Shown here: positions 18,526 through 29,149 of the stretch, in pieces
How positions within the stretch are numbered: the stretch's first letter is position 1
How the letters are laid out: the number at the start of each line of letters is the position of its first letter
DNA from: Plakobranchus ocellatus
Lineage: Eukaryota; Mollusca; Gastropoda; Plakobranchidae
Length of the DNA stretch: 29,149 nt
Direction: 5' to 3'
NCBI GenBank assembly: GCA_019648995.1
Contig: BLXT01003294.1
Span: 275,590-304,738, forward strand
Made by a program: the position numbers and the translations under genes
The notes under the pieces: model-generated
The model's database searches: none
The model's input: only the letters and a program-made list of their open reading frames with translations
Told to the model about the DNA's origin: nothing

Positions 18526-20220
18526 ATGTGAGTGAGACCTCAACAAATTCCATGGAAAGGAATTTTTGCCATTGTAAACTGACAAAAGGGAATTCCTTTT
18601 GAAAGTGATCCTATACACTGCATTTAATGAAATAGCGATATCCAAATTATTCTGGACTCGTCCTAAGGCATTTGATTCATATCATTAAGTGCTTTCACAG
18701 TGTCAAACACCAGACAAGCTGACATATCAATCGTCTCAAATGCTTAACATACATTTTTGCATATATATGAATTGATCAGTGATTTCCAGATATCTTCACC
18801 TTGCAATTCTCCTTTAGTAAGTTTTCTTTTCATCACAATATTATAATTTTTTTTTTTTTTCAATATTCTTTCTCTCACAGAGTGAATGATAATCATTTGA
18901 GAAAAGCAGAATTTCTAGCTCTGTTTATTGGGTACTGAGTTTCATTCAACTCATTTTTTTTTTTTTTTTGCCTTTTAGTTACCTGTCTCTAACGTCTAAA
19001 CCTTTTAAATTCAAGGAAAATTTATGTATTTTAAATTAAAATTAGAATCAGAATCAGTCTTTTGTTCATCTGGTAAGCACGGGAAGCTGGTAATACTTTT
19101 TAAGAAAATAGCTTTGCCTACACACTTTATAGACAATCGTATGAACCATTTTTACCTTATTTTTCTATACTGCAGCCATTCAATCAATGGCAACGAGAAT
19201 TTGTCTCTCTCACTAGACAAATGTTTCATTGCATCTTTTGGCTAAGACAAGCAAGATGATCCATGATGTTTGAATACATTGGATTCAGAACAGTTTGTCT
19301 ATGAGTATGAAGTAAATGCCTGGTTAAACAATTTATAAAATGACTGTAGGAGAATTTTTTACACTAGATCTGCTTTTTCTTTTTATTGCTTCATAAATAC
19401 TCTTACCCCTGAAAAAGCTTGCCAAGTCTTAAGCGCATGAAATGAGTGCAAATTTTGTGATCTGTAACCAGCATTAGATTTACATTGTAAATATGATCTA
19501 ATAAGGTGTGGAGTATATGTTGTTTGTGATGTGTGTATGGAGATGGGGAGTGGGCAAAAGGAAGATGAAAAAAGAAACAAGGAAACAGACCAGGACACTA
19601 ATAAACATATTGTTTAGTCCGTGGATAAAGCAGACAGACGGACAGACAAACAGTCAAACAGAATTGTAAAAATGTGAGTGTGTAAAGAGGTATTCAGCCA
19701 AGGCATCAGTCTGTACAAGCACACATTATTGCGGACGTTGGCCAGTTCTACTCCACAGATACAAATGGAAATTATAATGAATTCAACTTTCTAAAGCTCA
19801 CTGCTCATTCCCTCTCATGAACTAAGGTAGGTGACATCTGATTCAAACGCTGATTTTACAGCAACCATAGAGGTCAATGTGGGTTATCTCGATATGCCAC
19901 CAGTGTGTGGCACAAACTTGTTTTCATTTCAACAACACAATCAGTCCAATGTTTGTTCAATGTTAGGCTTGAATTAGGCAATAGTTGGCCACTTTGCACA
20001 ATAAACGTTGTAATGTAAATCTGAATAGAGATCTGCCATTTGTACTGATTTAATTGGTAGTCTACAGATTTTTTTCCTTAAATTTGGGAAATGCCAATCT
20101 CCTGATCAAACAGGAAAAATATCCATTTTTTCATTCCATTTCTGTTCTTGATTTGTTTCTAGTCATTAGGACTTAAAGGAACAATTCACATTTTAAATGA
20201 CCAACTTCTGTTCAGCTTAT
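18526..20220. other. Non-coding stretch, nothing recognised
   Basis: AT-rich sequence with T runs near 18849 and 18955. Short ORFs here are low in information and show no conserved motif. Confidence 0.7.
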
Positions 20221-20417
20221 CTGTTTGCCCAGAAGGGGGCTCAACAGTTATATTCAGCTGAATTGTTGATGATTCAGCATTAGTATAGAAAGGTAACAAT
20301 AAAGAATGAATATATGCTGTTTGCCCAGAAGGGGGCTCAGCAATGATATTCAGCTGAATTGTTGATGATCCCATTCAGCATTAGTATAGATAGGTAACAA
20401 TAAAGAATGAATATATG
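20221..20417 (+). repeat. Tandem duplication, about 96-101 bp unit
   Basis: Copy 1 is 20221-20316 and copy 2 is 20317-20417. Both start CTGTTTGCCCAGAAGGGGGC and end AATAAAGAATGAATATATG. Copy 2 has a 5-base insertion (CCCAT) after GATGAT and a few substitutions. The high identity suggests a recent event. Confidence 0.9.
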
Positions 20418-21018
20418 CTGTTATGTTAAGTGCAAATGATCAATGAGTTAAACAGAAGTTTCACTTTGTTTTAGGCTTTTCCCAGAGCTATTAGACCCAG
20501 AATCAATCTTGACTAGATCTTTGTCTTCTGAGAGCTAACCATTTCTGTGCTCTACAATCTGTTGAAATTCTTTGCAAGTTTTGTGTCCCCTTAGATGCCG
20601 TTACAGTATAATTTCCTTCTTTTTATAAATTGGCCTTTGTAGATCTAATGGAAACCAGTGCCAAGAAAATAGAGTACAAGCAGAAATAGTGGAAAGAATA
20701 CACACTAATCAAGGAAGTTCATCTATCCTCTTGGCTCAGACGATACTTAGATCTATGTGTGAAATGGAGATAAAGATTGGAAAGGTGTAAACAAAATAGA
20801 TTAGAACGCTTCACCATGTATACAGGTAACTTCTAAGCAATGAGCCCAAGCAGTCTATCTACATGTAATTGGTCAGGCCTAAGTTACAAACTGAAATTAA
20901 ATGATTTATTGTGGAAAAAAAAAACAACCTTGATCTATAATGTGGATCCAAATTCCCTACCCATCTTGATAAGGTAATATTTTGATATGCATAAGTTGAA
21001 ATCTCGGTATTGTAGAAT

Positions 21019-21250
21019 CAGGGCCAGATCAAGAACTTCTAAAAGGAGGGGTCCGCCCCCAATGGGGTACTGGAGGCAACACCCTCGTTGGTAAAGCACC
21101 CCTGAAGCTAGCGAATTTTTGCAATTTGAGAGTGAAAATGTGGCTTCTCCTGGCACTAAAGTAGTACATGTACATAATCAACATCCATAGGTACATAACT
21201 TTTGCAGGGGAATGGTTCCGGAACCCCTGGACCCATCAAATCAAGCCCTG
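21019..21250. mobile_element. Possible degenerate MITE with CAGGGC/GCCCTG ends
   Basis: A GC-richer island with CAGGGC at 21019-21024 and GCCCTG at 21245-21250 and partial further match (GAT). It also contains GGGGTCCGCCCCC. No convincing flanking target duplication is visible (AGAAT on the left, AGATT on the right). Could be an old hAT-type remnant. Confidence 0.35.
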
Positions 21251-24200
21251 AGATTGGTGCTAGATAAAAATTCTAGTTTTTATCTCTACTGAGAATTTAA
21301 GGCACCTCTGTAGATAGTTGTACCATTCAGTCAAGTGAGAATTCTACTATTTTTTTTTTTTTACGAATATACTGACTAGGCAGGTCTGTGATTAACATTA
21401 TTATTACCTTCTCAAACTGATCCATCCAATTTGGCTTTAAAATCATCAATTTTAAGCACAAGGTTCTTTTTCACTGGCGCTTTTTCTCAGCTTTGTTCCA
21501 CATGATCATGCAAACTACATGCACATCATTGTGAAATCCCTAGATGGATACATCAGATGTTATATTTTGTTCTAATCCTACTCATATACATGGCTGGTTC
21601 AAGCACCTCCAGTGCATATAAACATATTACATACACATACATGTTATAGGACAGCAGAGGTACCTTTTCAGCATAATACCACTCAGTGTTTGTGATACAC
21701 ATTCTCTCTCTCTCTCTTTCATCTTGATAACATATCAATGGATTGGATTTTTTGCAGAGCCCATGTGGGGATTCTATCTTCTATCTACTTATTGAAAGTC
21801 AGGCACATAATATATCACTCAGCCAGTTGTCTTTGTTACAAAGACCTACACACCAAATAGATTTGAAATTGAATGCTTTGTTGTCCACTCTTTAGATTTG
21901 TTGTGTAATCTCAAACACATTTTGTGGAAAGTATGAAAACGGTACTAACATAATATGATCAGAATGTACAGAATGTGTTATGTATTTTTGCAGAACTTGA
22001 TTGATTGAATCCTATGAGCATAATGTTACCTTTGATTATGAATGCACAAAATAATTTTTTAATTTATTTTACTTATTAGTGCAAAAAAAATATATATAAA
22101 TTTCATGTCAGTTGTTTTCATGCAGAACATTTTCTCATAATAAGTTTCTGAATTTCATGGCTGCTTGTGTATTAATTGCTTTAATATTTAAAAGAAAGGT
22201 GTCTCTAGTCTTATCAAGGTTTGTCTGTACTGCTCAAACTTTCATGGGAAGCTGAAAAATGAATCTGGGGAAAAAAAGAAGGGTTTGCTTAATTTGAAAT
22301 GTTACTTGTTAGGGAATGTAGAGTTAGTTTGTAATGTTCATAAATGAGGTTTGTCAAAAGAAGTAAGAAGAGACGACAATTTCTTCAATAATCAAAAGAA
22401 GCTGTCGCATGATTCTGTTGGTGACTCTCTTGAATTAATCACTTTACAAAATAAAAGGTACGCAGAGGACGTTTGAAATATGGCAATATAAAAATAGCCA
22501 TCACAACAGTGGGGTTCACATCTTCATCAAAAGAAGCAAAAATGTGTTGGTGCATTTCCAAACTTTGTGAAGCAATATTGTTAATTTTCTCATAAAGGGC
22601 AATTTGTACCTAATGTAAGTTTTTTTCGCCCTCATTTTTGTTTCACTTTCTGTCAAAAATAAACTCTTTATGAATAAAAAAGAACAAGAAAACTCAAAAT
22701 TAGTGTTACATCTTTTGTACATGGTACAATTCCAATTGAGTTAGCCTACTCAACACAGTTGCTCTAAAGATTATTGACAGGAGGAGAACTGGGAGTCACC
22801 ACAGTGGGCAATCTTTAATGTTAAACAAGCATGCCCAAAAGGTATTCTTTTACTAAATTGCAATTAGCTTTTCATCCCCTCTTCATGTAGATCTTTGAAG
22901 AAGCAATAATCATGAGGACACAAACTGAAACATGCTTTTATTAGGTTATATTTAGTATTTCAAGTTAACAGCAATAGAATAGGCTAATAGAAGTAAATTC
23001 CATTAATTTATGATGCCACAGATGCTATGAAATTTTAAAAACTACACTGAAATTTGAAACAAATGGCTTCTTTCACCTCTGTCTTGACTTGTCAACTTCC
23101 AAACAACATGTGACACCTCAAATAAGAAGCAAAATATTAAAGGCTTTTTTTTTAATGTATTTTCTTAATTTGGCAACTGACATTTTGGGGAGAAGATGAG
23201 CTGAATTTTAAAGTTATACACAACTGTATTATGGTAGCTACTCGCAATTCTTGACCATTTGCAAAATTCTGTTTTCTTTTTTTTTGTCATTTCTGTGCCC
23301 CCCAGCCCAACTGCTGCCACACATTTCATAACCATGGTGATATTTCATATTTCATTAAGTTTTGTAATGCTTTATCTGTGATTATTTTTATTAATCATTA
23401 GCTGTTATCGCTGTATATTACAGGACCTTTTTTTGTGCGATAATGTGCATAGACACTTTACTACAAGCAATACTGGAGGATCTATACCATACAATCTCAA
23501 CTGCTTAGACATCACCTGTTATAGGCCCATTCCCCCACTTTCACATACAAAACCAACATATCATGGAATTCATTTGAAGTCAACCCTCTGAAAGGAAATT
23601 CTTGCTTAAACACAACCCTTTCTTCACCTTCCTTCATTTTGCTTTTCATCCTCTTTTAATAGGTTAAACTCAACTCTTGCAAAAAATCAAATTATTTTGG
23701 GCCTGAGGTGAGGCTTAATCAAGACTCCACTATAGATGTCTTTAAAATAACAAGCAAGCTTGTTCCACTTCAGTCTTTCTTTTGATCTGTATTGACTGTG
23801 TTTGAATATGATTATTTTTAGATAGATGCTGTAGTTAATTTTGCTGGAATACGTGTATGCTGCCATTTCATTAATATGCACAAATAAATAGAAATTTATA
23901 TATGCATTCTCATTTCTAACTGATGCTTAACTTAAGTTGTTTCCAGCTAGTTTGTTTATATGATTTTTTTTTGTCCAGAATTGATGCTTAATATAAGAAT
24001 GTTGAAATAGTTGTATGCTGCTATTTTGTTTATTTGAATAAACATTGTGACAGTTCCTTTTCTTCGAAGTCTTGATATCCTGATATAGTTATTATGCTTT
24101 GTAGAAGTTTATGATAGAATTAGAAGATATGCTCATTTATAATTACATGTAATAGTCACTGTAGAATCTGTGTAAGACAGACCTATTGGGGCTTTATTAA

Positions 24201-24609
24201 TAGCTTGTCTTTTCCTAAGTTCCTTTTACCCACTGGAAAGGCAGATAGAGAAAACACATTAGGAGCAGTTGCCTACAGTACTGAGGTACATGGAGCATGT
24301 ACCTACATATGCCTAAATCTTGGAATCAGAGGCCTCTGTGGAATTAAAGAATTATTTTATTATTTTTCTTCCCTTCTTTGCTTTAAACTTATTTGAAGGG
24401 TTGTTTTCTTCCAAAATGATGAAAATTTCACTTCTAGGCTCAGAATAAGTTTTTCAGATGGCAGAGAAGAAAAGATTTATTTGGCCCAAACAAAATGTTG
24501 GCGATGAAAATAATTTTGACAAATGTCAAGTGCAAAAAAGCGGTAGAAAATGAGGAATTAACGTGAAGATGATGGCAACTCATTGGCTGAACAAGACATG
24601 AGCATTTAC
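21251..24609. other. Non-coding stretch, nothing recognised
   Basis: AT-rich sequence with short T and TA tracts. It includes an AATAAA at 24037-24042 followed by a GT/T-rich stretch, a possible distal poly(A) signal. No coding or transposon signal identified. Confidence 0.65.
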
Positions 24610-24881
24610 CAGTGATGATGGTGAGGAAATATGAAAAAGGAGGAAAATTTACGTAGACTATAGGTCCAGGGTGAATTTCGTCCTAGTAGTAGGGGGTCAG
24701 GGGGACAACGTCCCCCTGAAGCTGAAGCATTTTTATACTGACGCAGGCTAAAAAAACCCATTTCCCAGCACATTTTCAACGATTTTTCACAAACATTGAA
24801 TTAAATAATGCTTTACAATAAATTCCTCCTCCGATCCAAAACCGAGGATTTCCGCGGATCCGCGGAAAACCATCATCACTG
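24610..24881. mobile_element. MITE, 272 bp, 13-bp TIRs, 6-bp target duplication
   Basis: CAGTGATGATGGT (24610-24622) is the exact reverse complement of ACCATCATCACTG (24869-24881). The direct repeat ATTTAC flanks it (24604-24609 and 24882-24887). Inside are a hairpin with 9-bp stem, CAGGGGGAC-AAC-GTCCCCCTG (24698-24718), and a perfect 20-bp palindrome TTTCCGCGGATCCGCGGAAA (24849-24868) next to the right TIR. No coding capacity, so it is non-autonomous. It shares CAG ends, TIR length and target-duplication length with the element at 12450. Confidence 0.9.
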
Positions 24882-24887
24882 ATTTAC

Positions 24888-25600
24888 TTATGTCAATTCT
24901 AATTTACACACAAAGCAAACATAGGTGTAACTTTAGACGAGGGAGAGTATAGAAGAATAGCCTGAATCAATAGCAGAGTACATTATTGGCACAAAAGTCT
25001 TTGCTGTGAATAGCAGTTCATTCATACAAAAAAATTCTACGGACTGTCCAGTCAATCATCTGGCTGGCAAAATGCAGCAAAACTTGCTAAATGTTGCACC
25101 TTCTTGACAGCCCTGTCTTTTTAACGTTTTACTGGAGTTATCAATTTTCCTGGACTATTCTTTCATTTCTTAAATGATAAGGGGTTGCTTAATTTCACCC
25201 CCCCCCCCGTCTGTAATACAAACCCTTTCTAAAGTGTAAATCAGCACTGTGTTTTACCTTAATTTGGAGCAAACTGTTAATAGATGATGAAAAGGAAAAC
25301 TGGTTTCAAATCCATTTCTTTTTTTATATAGCGAACGGTACAAAATCAAATCCTTTCTTTTATATTTATAATCACAATATAAATATTGTGATTATAAATT
25401 CCGGATTTAGCAATTAAAAAAAAAAAAAGGGCGGCATGGCAGAACACTTGTGATTTTCAGGAAGGAACCAGAAATTCTGCACGGTAGGCATGACTGAAAG
25501 GTTAATATACTAGAAAAGCATAGAAAAACTAGAAAAGTCCATCTGATGATGAGTCGAAGTCCTTTGGAAGATGAAAAAAGCAACTCCAGCTTATACATAA
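24888..25600. other. Non-coding stretch with C run and palindrome
   Basis: Contains a C run near 25197-25208, the palindrome at 25364-25399 and an A run near 25417-25428. No gene recognised. Confidence 0.65.
25364..25399. repeat. Near-perfect palindrome, 17-bp arms
   Basis: ATTTATAATCACAATAT at 25364-25380 pairs with ATATTGTGATTATAAAT at 25383-25399, with only AA between. No flanking TIR element found. Confidence 0.9.
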
Positions 25601-27589
25601 GTCTATTTATTCATTGTAGTTTTCTTTATTATAAACCACTGGTGAGTTAAAATGTTCCAAAAGAAGATTATTAAGCAAATTTGACTTAGATGAACTCTAT
25701 TGTATTGAGATTTCGCCTCAGGTCAGTTGTGTCCTCTCAGCCATATCAGTGACTCATACAACCCACCCCCAACCACCCAATTGGTAACCATCCATAGTGG
25801 TTAGCAGTCACGCCTTGAAATAAGCAAGCACCTTCCTGATGCAAGTTCCTGCCCATCCTGCTGAGGGATATGAAACTTAAGATCGTGTGGTCATAACAGC
25901 CTACAAGAAACAAACAAGCAAATTGACAAAAAAAAAACCCCATCTAAAACACGTTTTAATCTGACATTTAAATTTATTGTAAATTGATTGTCCAAGACAT
26001 CACCAGTCAGACACAAACATACATATGTACGTACAGAAAAAAAAAGGAGGGAGAACGATTTCTTGTTTGAACAAAAACCAAAGGAAATAGCAACTCGAGC
26101 ACATTAGCAATCACCGACACGCGATTGAGACTCAGTCACAATAATTAAATCTATTTTTTTTCTTCAATTAAAAAAAAAATTTACAAAAAAGAATGCACCA
26201 TAAAATAATGAACATCAACAAAAGGCAGTACATAAATCTTTGGTTAATGTTGTTTTTTTGCTAGTTTGTAGTGAAATGTTTATAATTTGAAACCACAGAT
26301 AGGTAATAACATCATAGTGTTGAGGATGACTTGATCATGCTCCCACAATTCACTTTTAAGCACAACCATGTAAGATAAACAGAATTATTTGAAAAAACTT
26401 ACACCATGTTTAAGTTCAATTTGAACATGACGAAATGGAGTGATTATTTAACTAAAAATTGTTTCACATGTTTACAAAAAAGAAAAAAAAAAGGCAAAAG
26501 AAAACCAAAACATTTTGCAAAAGCGTATTGCTCAGGAAAAATAAAATTCTTCCCTAAAGCCTGTAGGAATAATTGGAAAAACGTTCACAGCCATGTAATT
26601 CCTTCAGGCTCCATCTCCTTTTTTCTCCAATACAAGTATACAGATATTTTTTTTGTTTCACGTAAGACAAAAAAAGCAAAGTGTAAACAAAATATTTAAA
26701 AGGCAAAAAAATAAAGTGATGGGCGCAAAGCGTTTAGTCTGAGAGTAAAATTAAAGAAACAAAACAAACTTCCAAAGGTTTGGGTGTGGAGGAGTTCTGT
26801 GCAGTGTGGAAGCAAATGGAAGATGGGCAAATGTGAGATGATATATCAGCAGATCTTTGCTTTCCATGGTAGACTAGTTGGTGAGATGGACGGGTGGAAA
26901 AAAAATAACATACACTTACACACTCTAACAACTATTTTTGAATCATGTTTAGCATGAAAATTCTGCACATTGTGGGTCATAGTATAGTACTAGTGGTGGT
27001 AGTGACAGTAGGAGTGTATGATTTATAAATTTCACAAACTTTAAAAAAAAGTAATATGTACAACAAGAGCCAGCCCTTCTGGGCTATCTTTTAATTAACC
27101 TACAGGTGAAACTAAAAAGAGTTCTGTACAGACAATATTATATTTTTGAATCGATTTCTTCATTTTGATATTGACACAATAGTACAGTATCCCAGCATTT
27201 TGTTTTATAACATACAGAACTGAGTGAAGAAGAAAAAACATGCAAAATACACTAACAGTTGAGTCAACCATTTCCATTACTTCCACATTATTATGGTCAT
27301 AGCTCCAAAATAACAAAAAAAGAGAGGCTTGTAAACTAAGGGGGAAAAAATCTCAAGGCTTTCTTTTTTACCTGAACATAAAACCAAAAAATAAAACAGA
27401 CATTCAATCAACCATACTAAAAAGGAACTGATAATAATGTTGACAAAACTCACATATAAAGTTAATATTACAGTAAAAGTCAGTTGTCAGGAAAACGTGG
27501 ATTTCTTTGGCTTTTCTTTTTTGTTGCTTTTTTTTGAGTAACGAAGTAACATCATGATACTGCACCATTAGTACTTAAGTTTTACACAC

Positions 27590-27609
27590 ATATATATATA
27601 TATATATAT
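27590..27609 (+). repeat. Short (TA)n microsatellite
   Basis: Uninterrupted alternating TA of about 20 bp following ACACACA. Confidence 0.9.
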
Positions 27610-28172
27610 GAATATAACACAGTTACAACATTTGTAAGGTGAACCAATGAAGTCTTGGTTACAACACATAGCTACACACAATCTCTCTTAGTCGTAAGAG
27701 TCTCTTCTCTAAGAATATTTATTGGAACAAAGAACTTTCAAAAATCAAAATCAAAAGATAAATGAGCCTAGAAATGAAAAAAATGTCTTAAAATTTACAC
27801 TTAGCTTACAAATAGATGACAAAAAACCTCCCTAACCATCCGCTGCTATTAATAGAAACGGATTAAAAATGAAAACTACCTTCCAAGCTAAATATTTACT
27901 CCAAGAAGGGCTTCACACTAATTTGTGGCATGTTCAAGAAAGAATGAAGAAAAAATAGTACCCTTTTCAGAAAAGTTATTCTGTCAGTGGTCATAGCATA
28001 CTGATGCTGGTTTTCATGCTGGTATTGATCTAATATACATATGAAAATTCATACTTTTAAAAAAAAAAAAAAATGGAAAAAAAAAATCATCATAATCTGT
28101 ACAACTACATTATCCTGTATGAAAAACCCTTTCCTTCAGTATCATAGTTCTACAGAGGCTAATACCTGTGGT

Positions 28173-28367
28173 GAGGGTTGAGCCAGGAGGTTCCTGAACA
28201 AAACTCTCCCTGAGGGCTGAGCCAGGAGGTTCCTGAACAAAACTCTCCCCGAGGGCTGAGCCAGGAGGTTCTTGAACAAAACTCTCCCTGAAGGCTTAGC
28301 CAGGAGGTTCCTGAACAAAACCTTCCCTGAGGGCTGAGCCAGGAGGTTCCTGATCAAAACTCTCCCT
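28173..28367 (-). repeat. 39-bp minisatellite, five copies
   Basis: Units at 28173, 28212, 28251, 28290 and 28329, each GAGGGCTGAGCCAGGAGGTT then CCTGAACAAAACTCTCCCT with few changes. The unit is 13 codons long, so the minus strand stays open as a 13-residue repeat, (F/I)RNLLAQPSGRVL. No splice or start context supports real coding, and I call it a minisatellite. Confidence 0.93.
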
Positions 28368-28570
28368 GCATATTTTAGAATTCTTCTTCTAATTTACAGC
28401 CAATTGTCCGAGGTAAGAGAATTGAAGTATTATTATTTCCTCAAATAAAATGGGAGGAAAGAACCTGAAATTGGTTGATTCAGTCAAGGAAAATTAAAAA
28501 AAAAATGCCAATATGTACTATCATAATACTGCAAGCTAGCTATATTATTGATGATGATTATAACAATGGT

Positions 28571-28577
28571 GATAATA

Positions 28578-28633
<56 letters not shown>

Positions 28634-28660
28634 GATTATGATAATGATGATGATAATGAT
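28571..28660 (+). repeat. (GAT)n microsatellite
   Basis: Pure ATG/GAT repeat of 14 units at 28578-28619 with imperfect flanks. It yields poly-Asp and poly-Ile ORFs that are artefacts. Confidence 0.95.
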
Positions 28661-28808
28661 AAAATTAATATTGATAACATATTCGATATAAATTAGCACA
28701 GCAATAGTCATAATAGTAACGATACAGAATTTCTGGTGCTAGTTAAAGCTGTGACAATATGCTCAATGGATTATAGATATATGTTTATATAATATAGATA
28801 GAGATATT

Positions 28809-28826
28809 TATATATATATATATATA
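28809..28826 (+). repeat. Short (TA)n microsatellite
   Basis: Alternating TA of about 18 bp in a TA-rich context. Stretch 28661-29106 otherwise shows nothing recognisable. Confidence 0.8.
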
Positions 28827-29104
28827 TGTATATAATATTTTATATACATGACAGTTTATGGCATTTATCAAAGATTTCAGGGAAAAACTTATTGTAACAT
28901 CATGTTCACAAGAGAGTAAAGCTTTTCATTAGGAACAAGTTCTCAATAGAACAATATACTGACTGGAACAAATCCACAATGAACGCTTGTAACCAAGATT
29001 AAAGCTCTAATACCAGCTGAAGCAATTTTTCTTGACATCATTGTCATCATAATCAATAGAACAACAATTATTTATAAAACACAGCACTTTGAAGATTATC
29101 TTGC

Positions 29105-29106
<2 letters not shown>

Positions 29107-29149
<43 letters not shown>
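29107..29149 (+). repeat. Terminal A homopolymer (43 A)
   Basis: The window ends in 43 uninterrupted A's. TATAAA, a weaker poly(A) signal variant, is at 29073-29078, about 30 nt before. Either a contig edge at a homopolymer or a genomic A tract. Confidence 0.9.

Larger units (their letters stand above)
25600..28400 (-). other. Possible 3' UTR or 3' region of a convergent minus-strand gene
   Basis: From here the + strand becomes A-rich with many A runs, so the minus strand is T-rich, the reverse of the stretch to the left. Two minus-strand AATAAA signals (TTTATT at 25606-25611 and 25625-25630) sit at the switch. No coding exon is recognised. A real gene would have to lie mostly beyond the right edge. 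Strand skew alone is weak evidence. Confidence 0.2.

Noticed and set aside
28400..28412. 13-base micro-exon flanked by TTTACAG and GTAAGA on the + strand
   Set aside because: No neighbouring exons or open frame support it, and such pairs arise by chance in AT-rich DNA.
28475..28711. Poly-Asp (+) and poly-Ile (-) ORFs
   Set aside because: Both are translations of the GAT microsatellite.
1..29149. Operons, CRISPR arrays, rRNA or tRNA genes
   Set aside because: None seen. The intron-exon structure shows this is animal nuclear DNA.

Overview
This window is animal nuclear DNA, not bacterial. It is AT-rich and intron-rich with standard GT-AG splice sites, many simple-sequence tracts (CT/GA, TA, GAT), small inverted-repeat transposons and one assembly gap. 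The tract types and an AGATCT-rich stretch suggest a lophotrochozoan, most likely a mollusc and perhaps a gastropod, but species level is not established.

The one gene that can be fully supported lies on the + strand from 144 to 17974. I assembled 18 exons by reading splice sites and conserved protein motifs. They join in one continuous frame (2531 nt, 842 residues plus a TAG stop) and encode the C-terminal half of Neuralized-like protein 4 (NEURL4). The visible protein has three NHR domains (residues about 20-180, 219-386 and 423-584), probably repeats 4-6 of the six in this family. These are followed by a Cys-rich block (about 628-685) and a conserved C-terminal region (about 700-842) that may be a decayed ADP-ribosyltransferase-like fold. 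The start codon and first NHR domains lie upstream of the window. No RING finger is visible.

The introns hold most of the remaining structure. Intron 8 (5957-7243) has GA and TA microsatellites. Intron 10 ends in a 36-bp minisatellite whose last unit carries the splice acceptor of exon 11. Intron 13 holds an acidic, transposon-like coding remnant. Intron 14 is mostly one element (12450-14697) with 13-bp terminal inverted repeats and a 6-bp target-site duplication, and it contains the 903-base gap. Intron 16 has a small CRE/E-box cluster and a degenerate tandem repeat.

After the stop codon there is a probable 3' UTR with a poly(A) signal at 18520. About 11 kb follows in which I recognise no conserved gene. 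That stretch contains a 159-codon antisense ORF of unknown meaning, a tandem duplication near 20.2-20.4 kb and a well-defined 272-bp MITE at 24610-24881 with 13-bp TIRs and a 6-bp target duplication. It also has a 17-bp-arm palindrome at 25364, a 39-bp minisatellite at 28173 and a GAT microsatellite at 28571. From about 25.6 kb the + strand turns A-rich next to two minus-strand AATAAA signals, which may mark the 3' end of a convergent gene lying beyond the right edge. The window ends in 43 A's.
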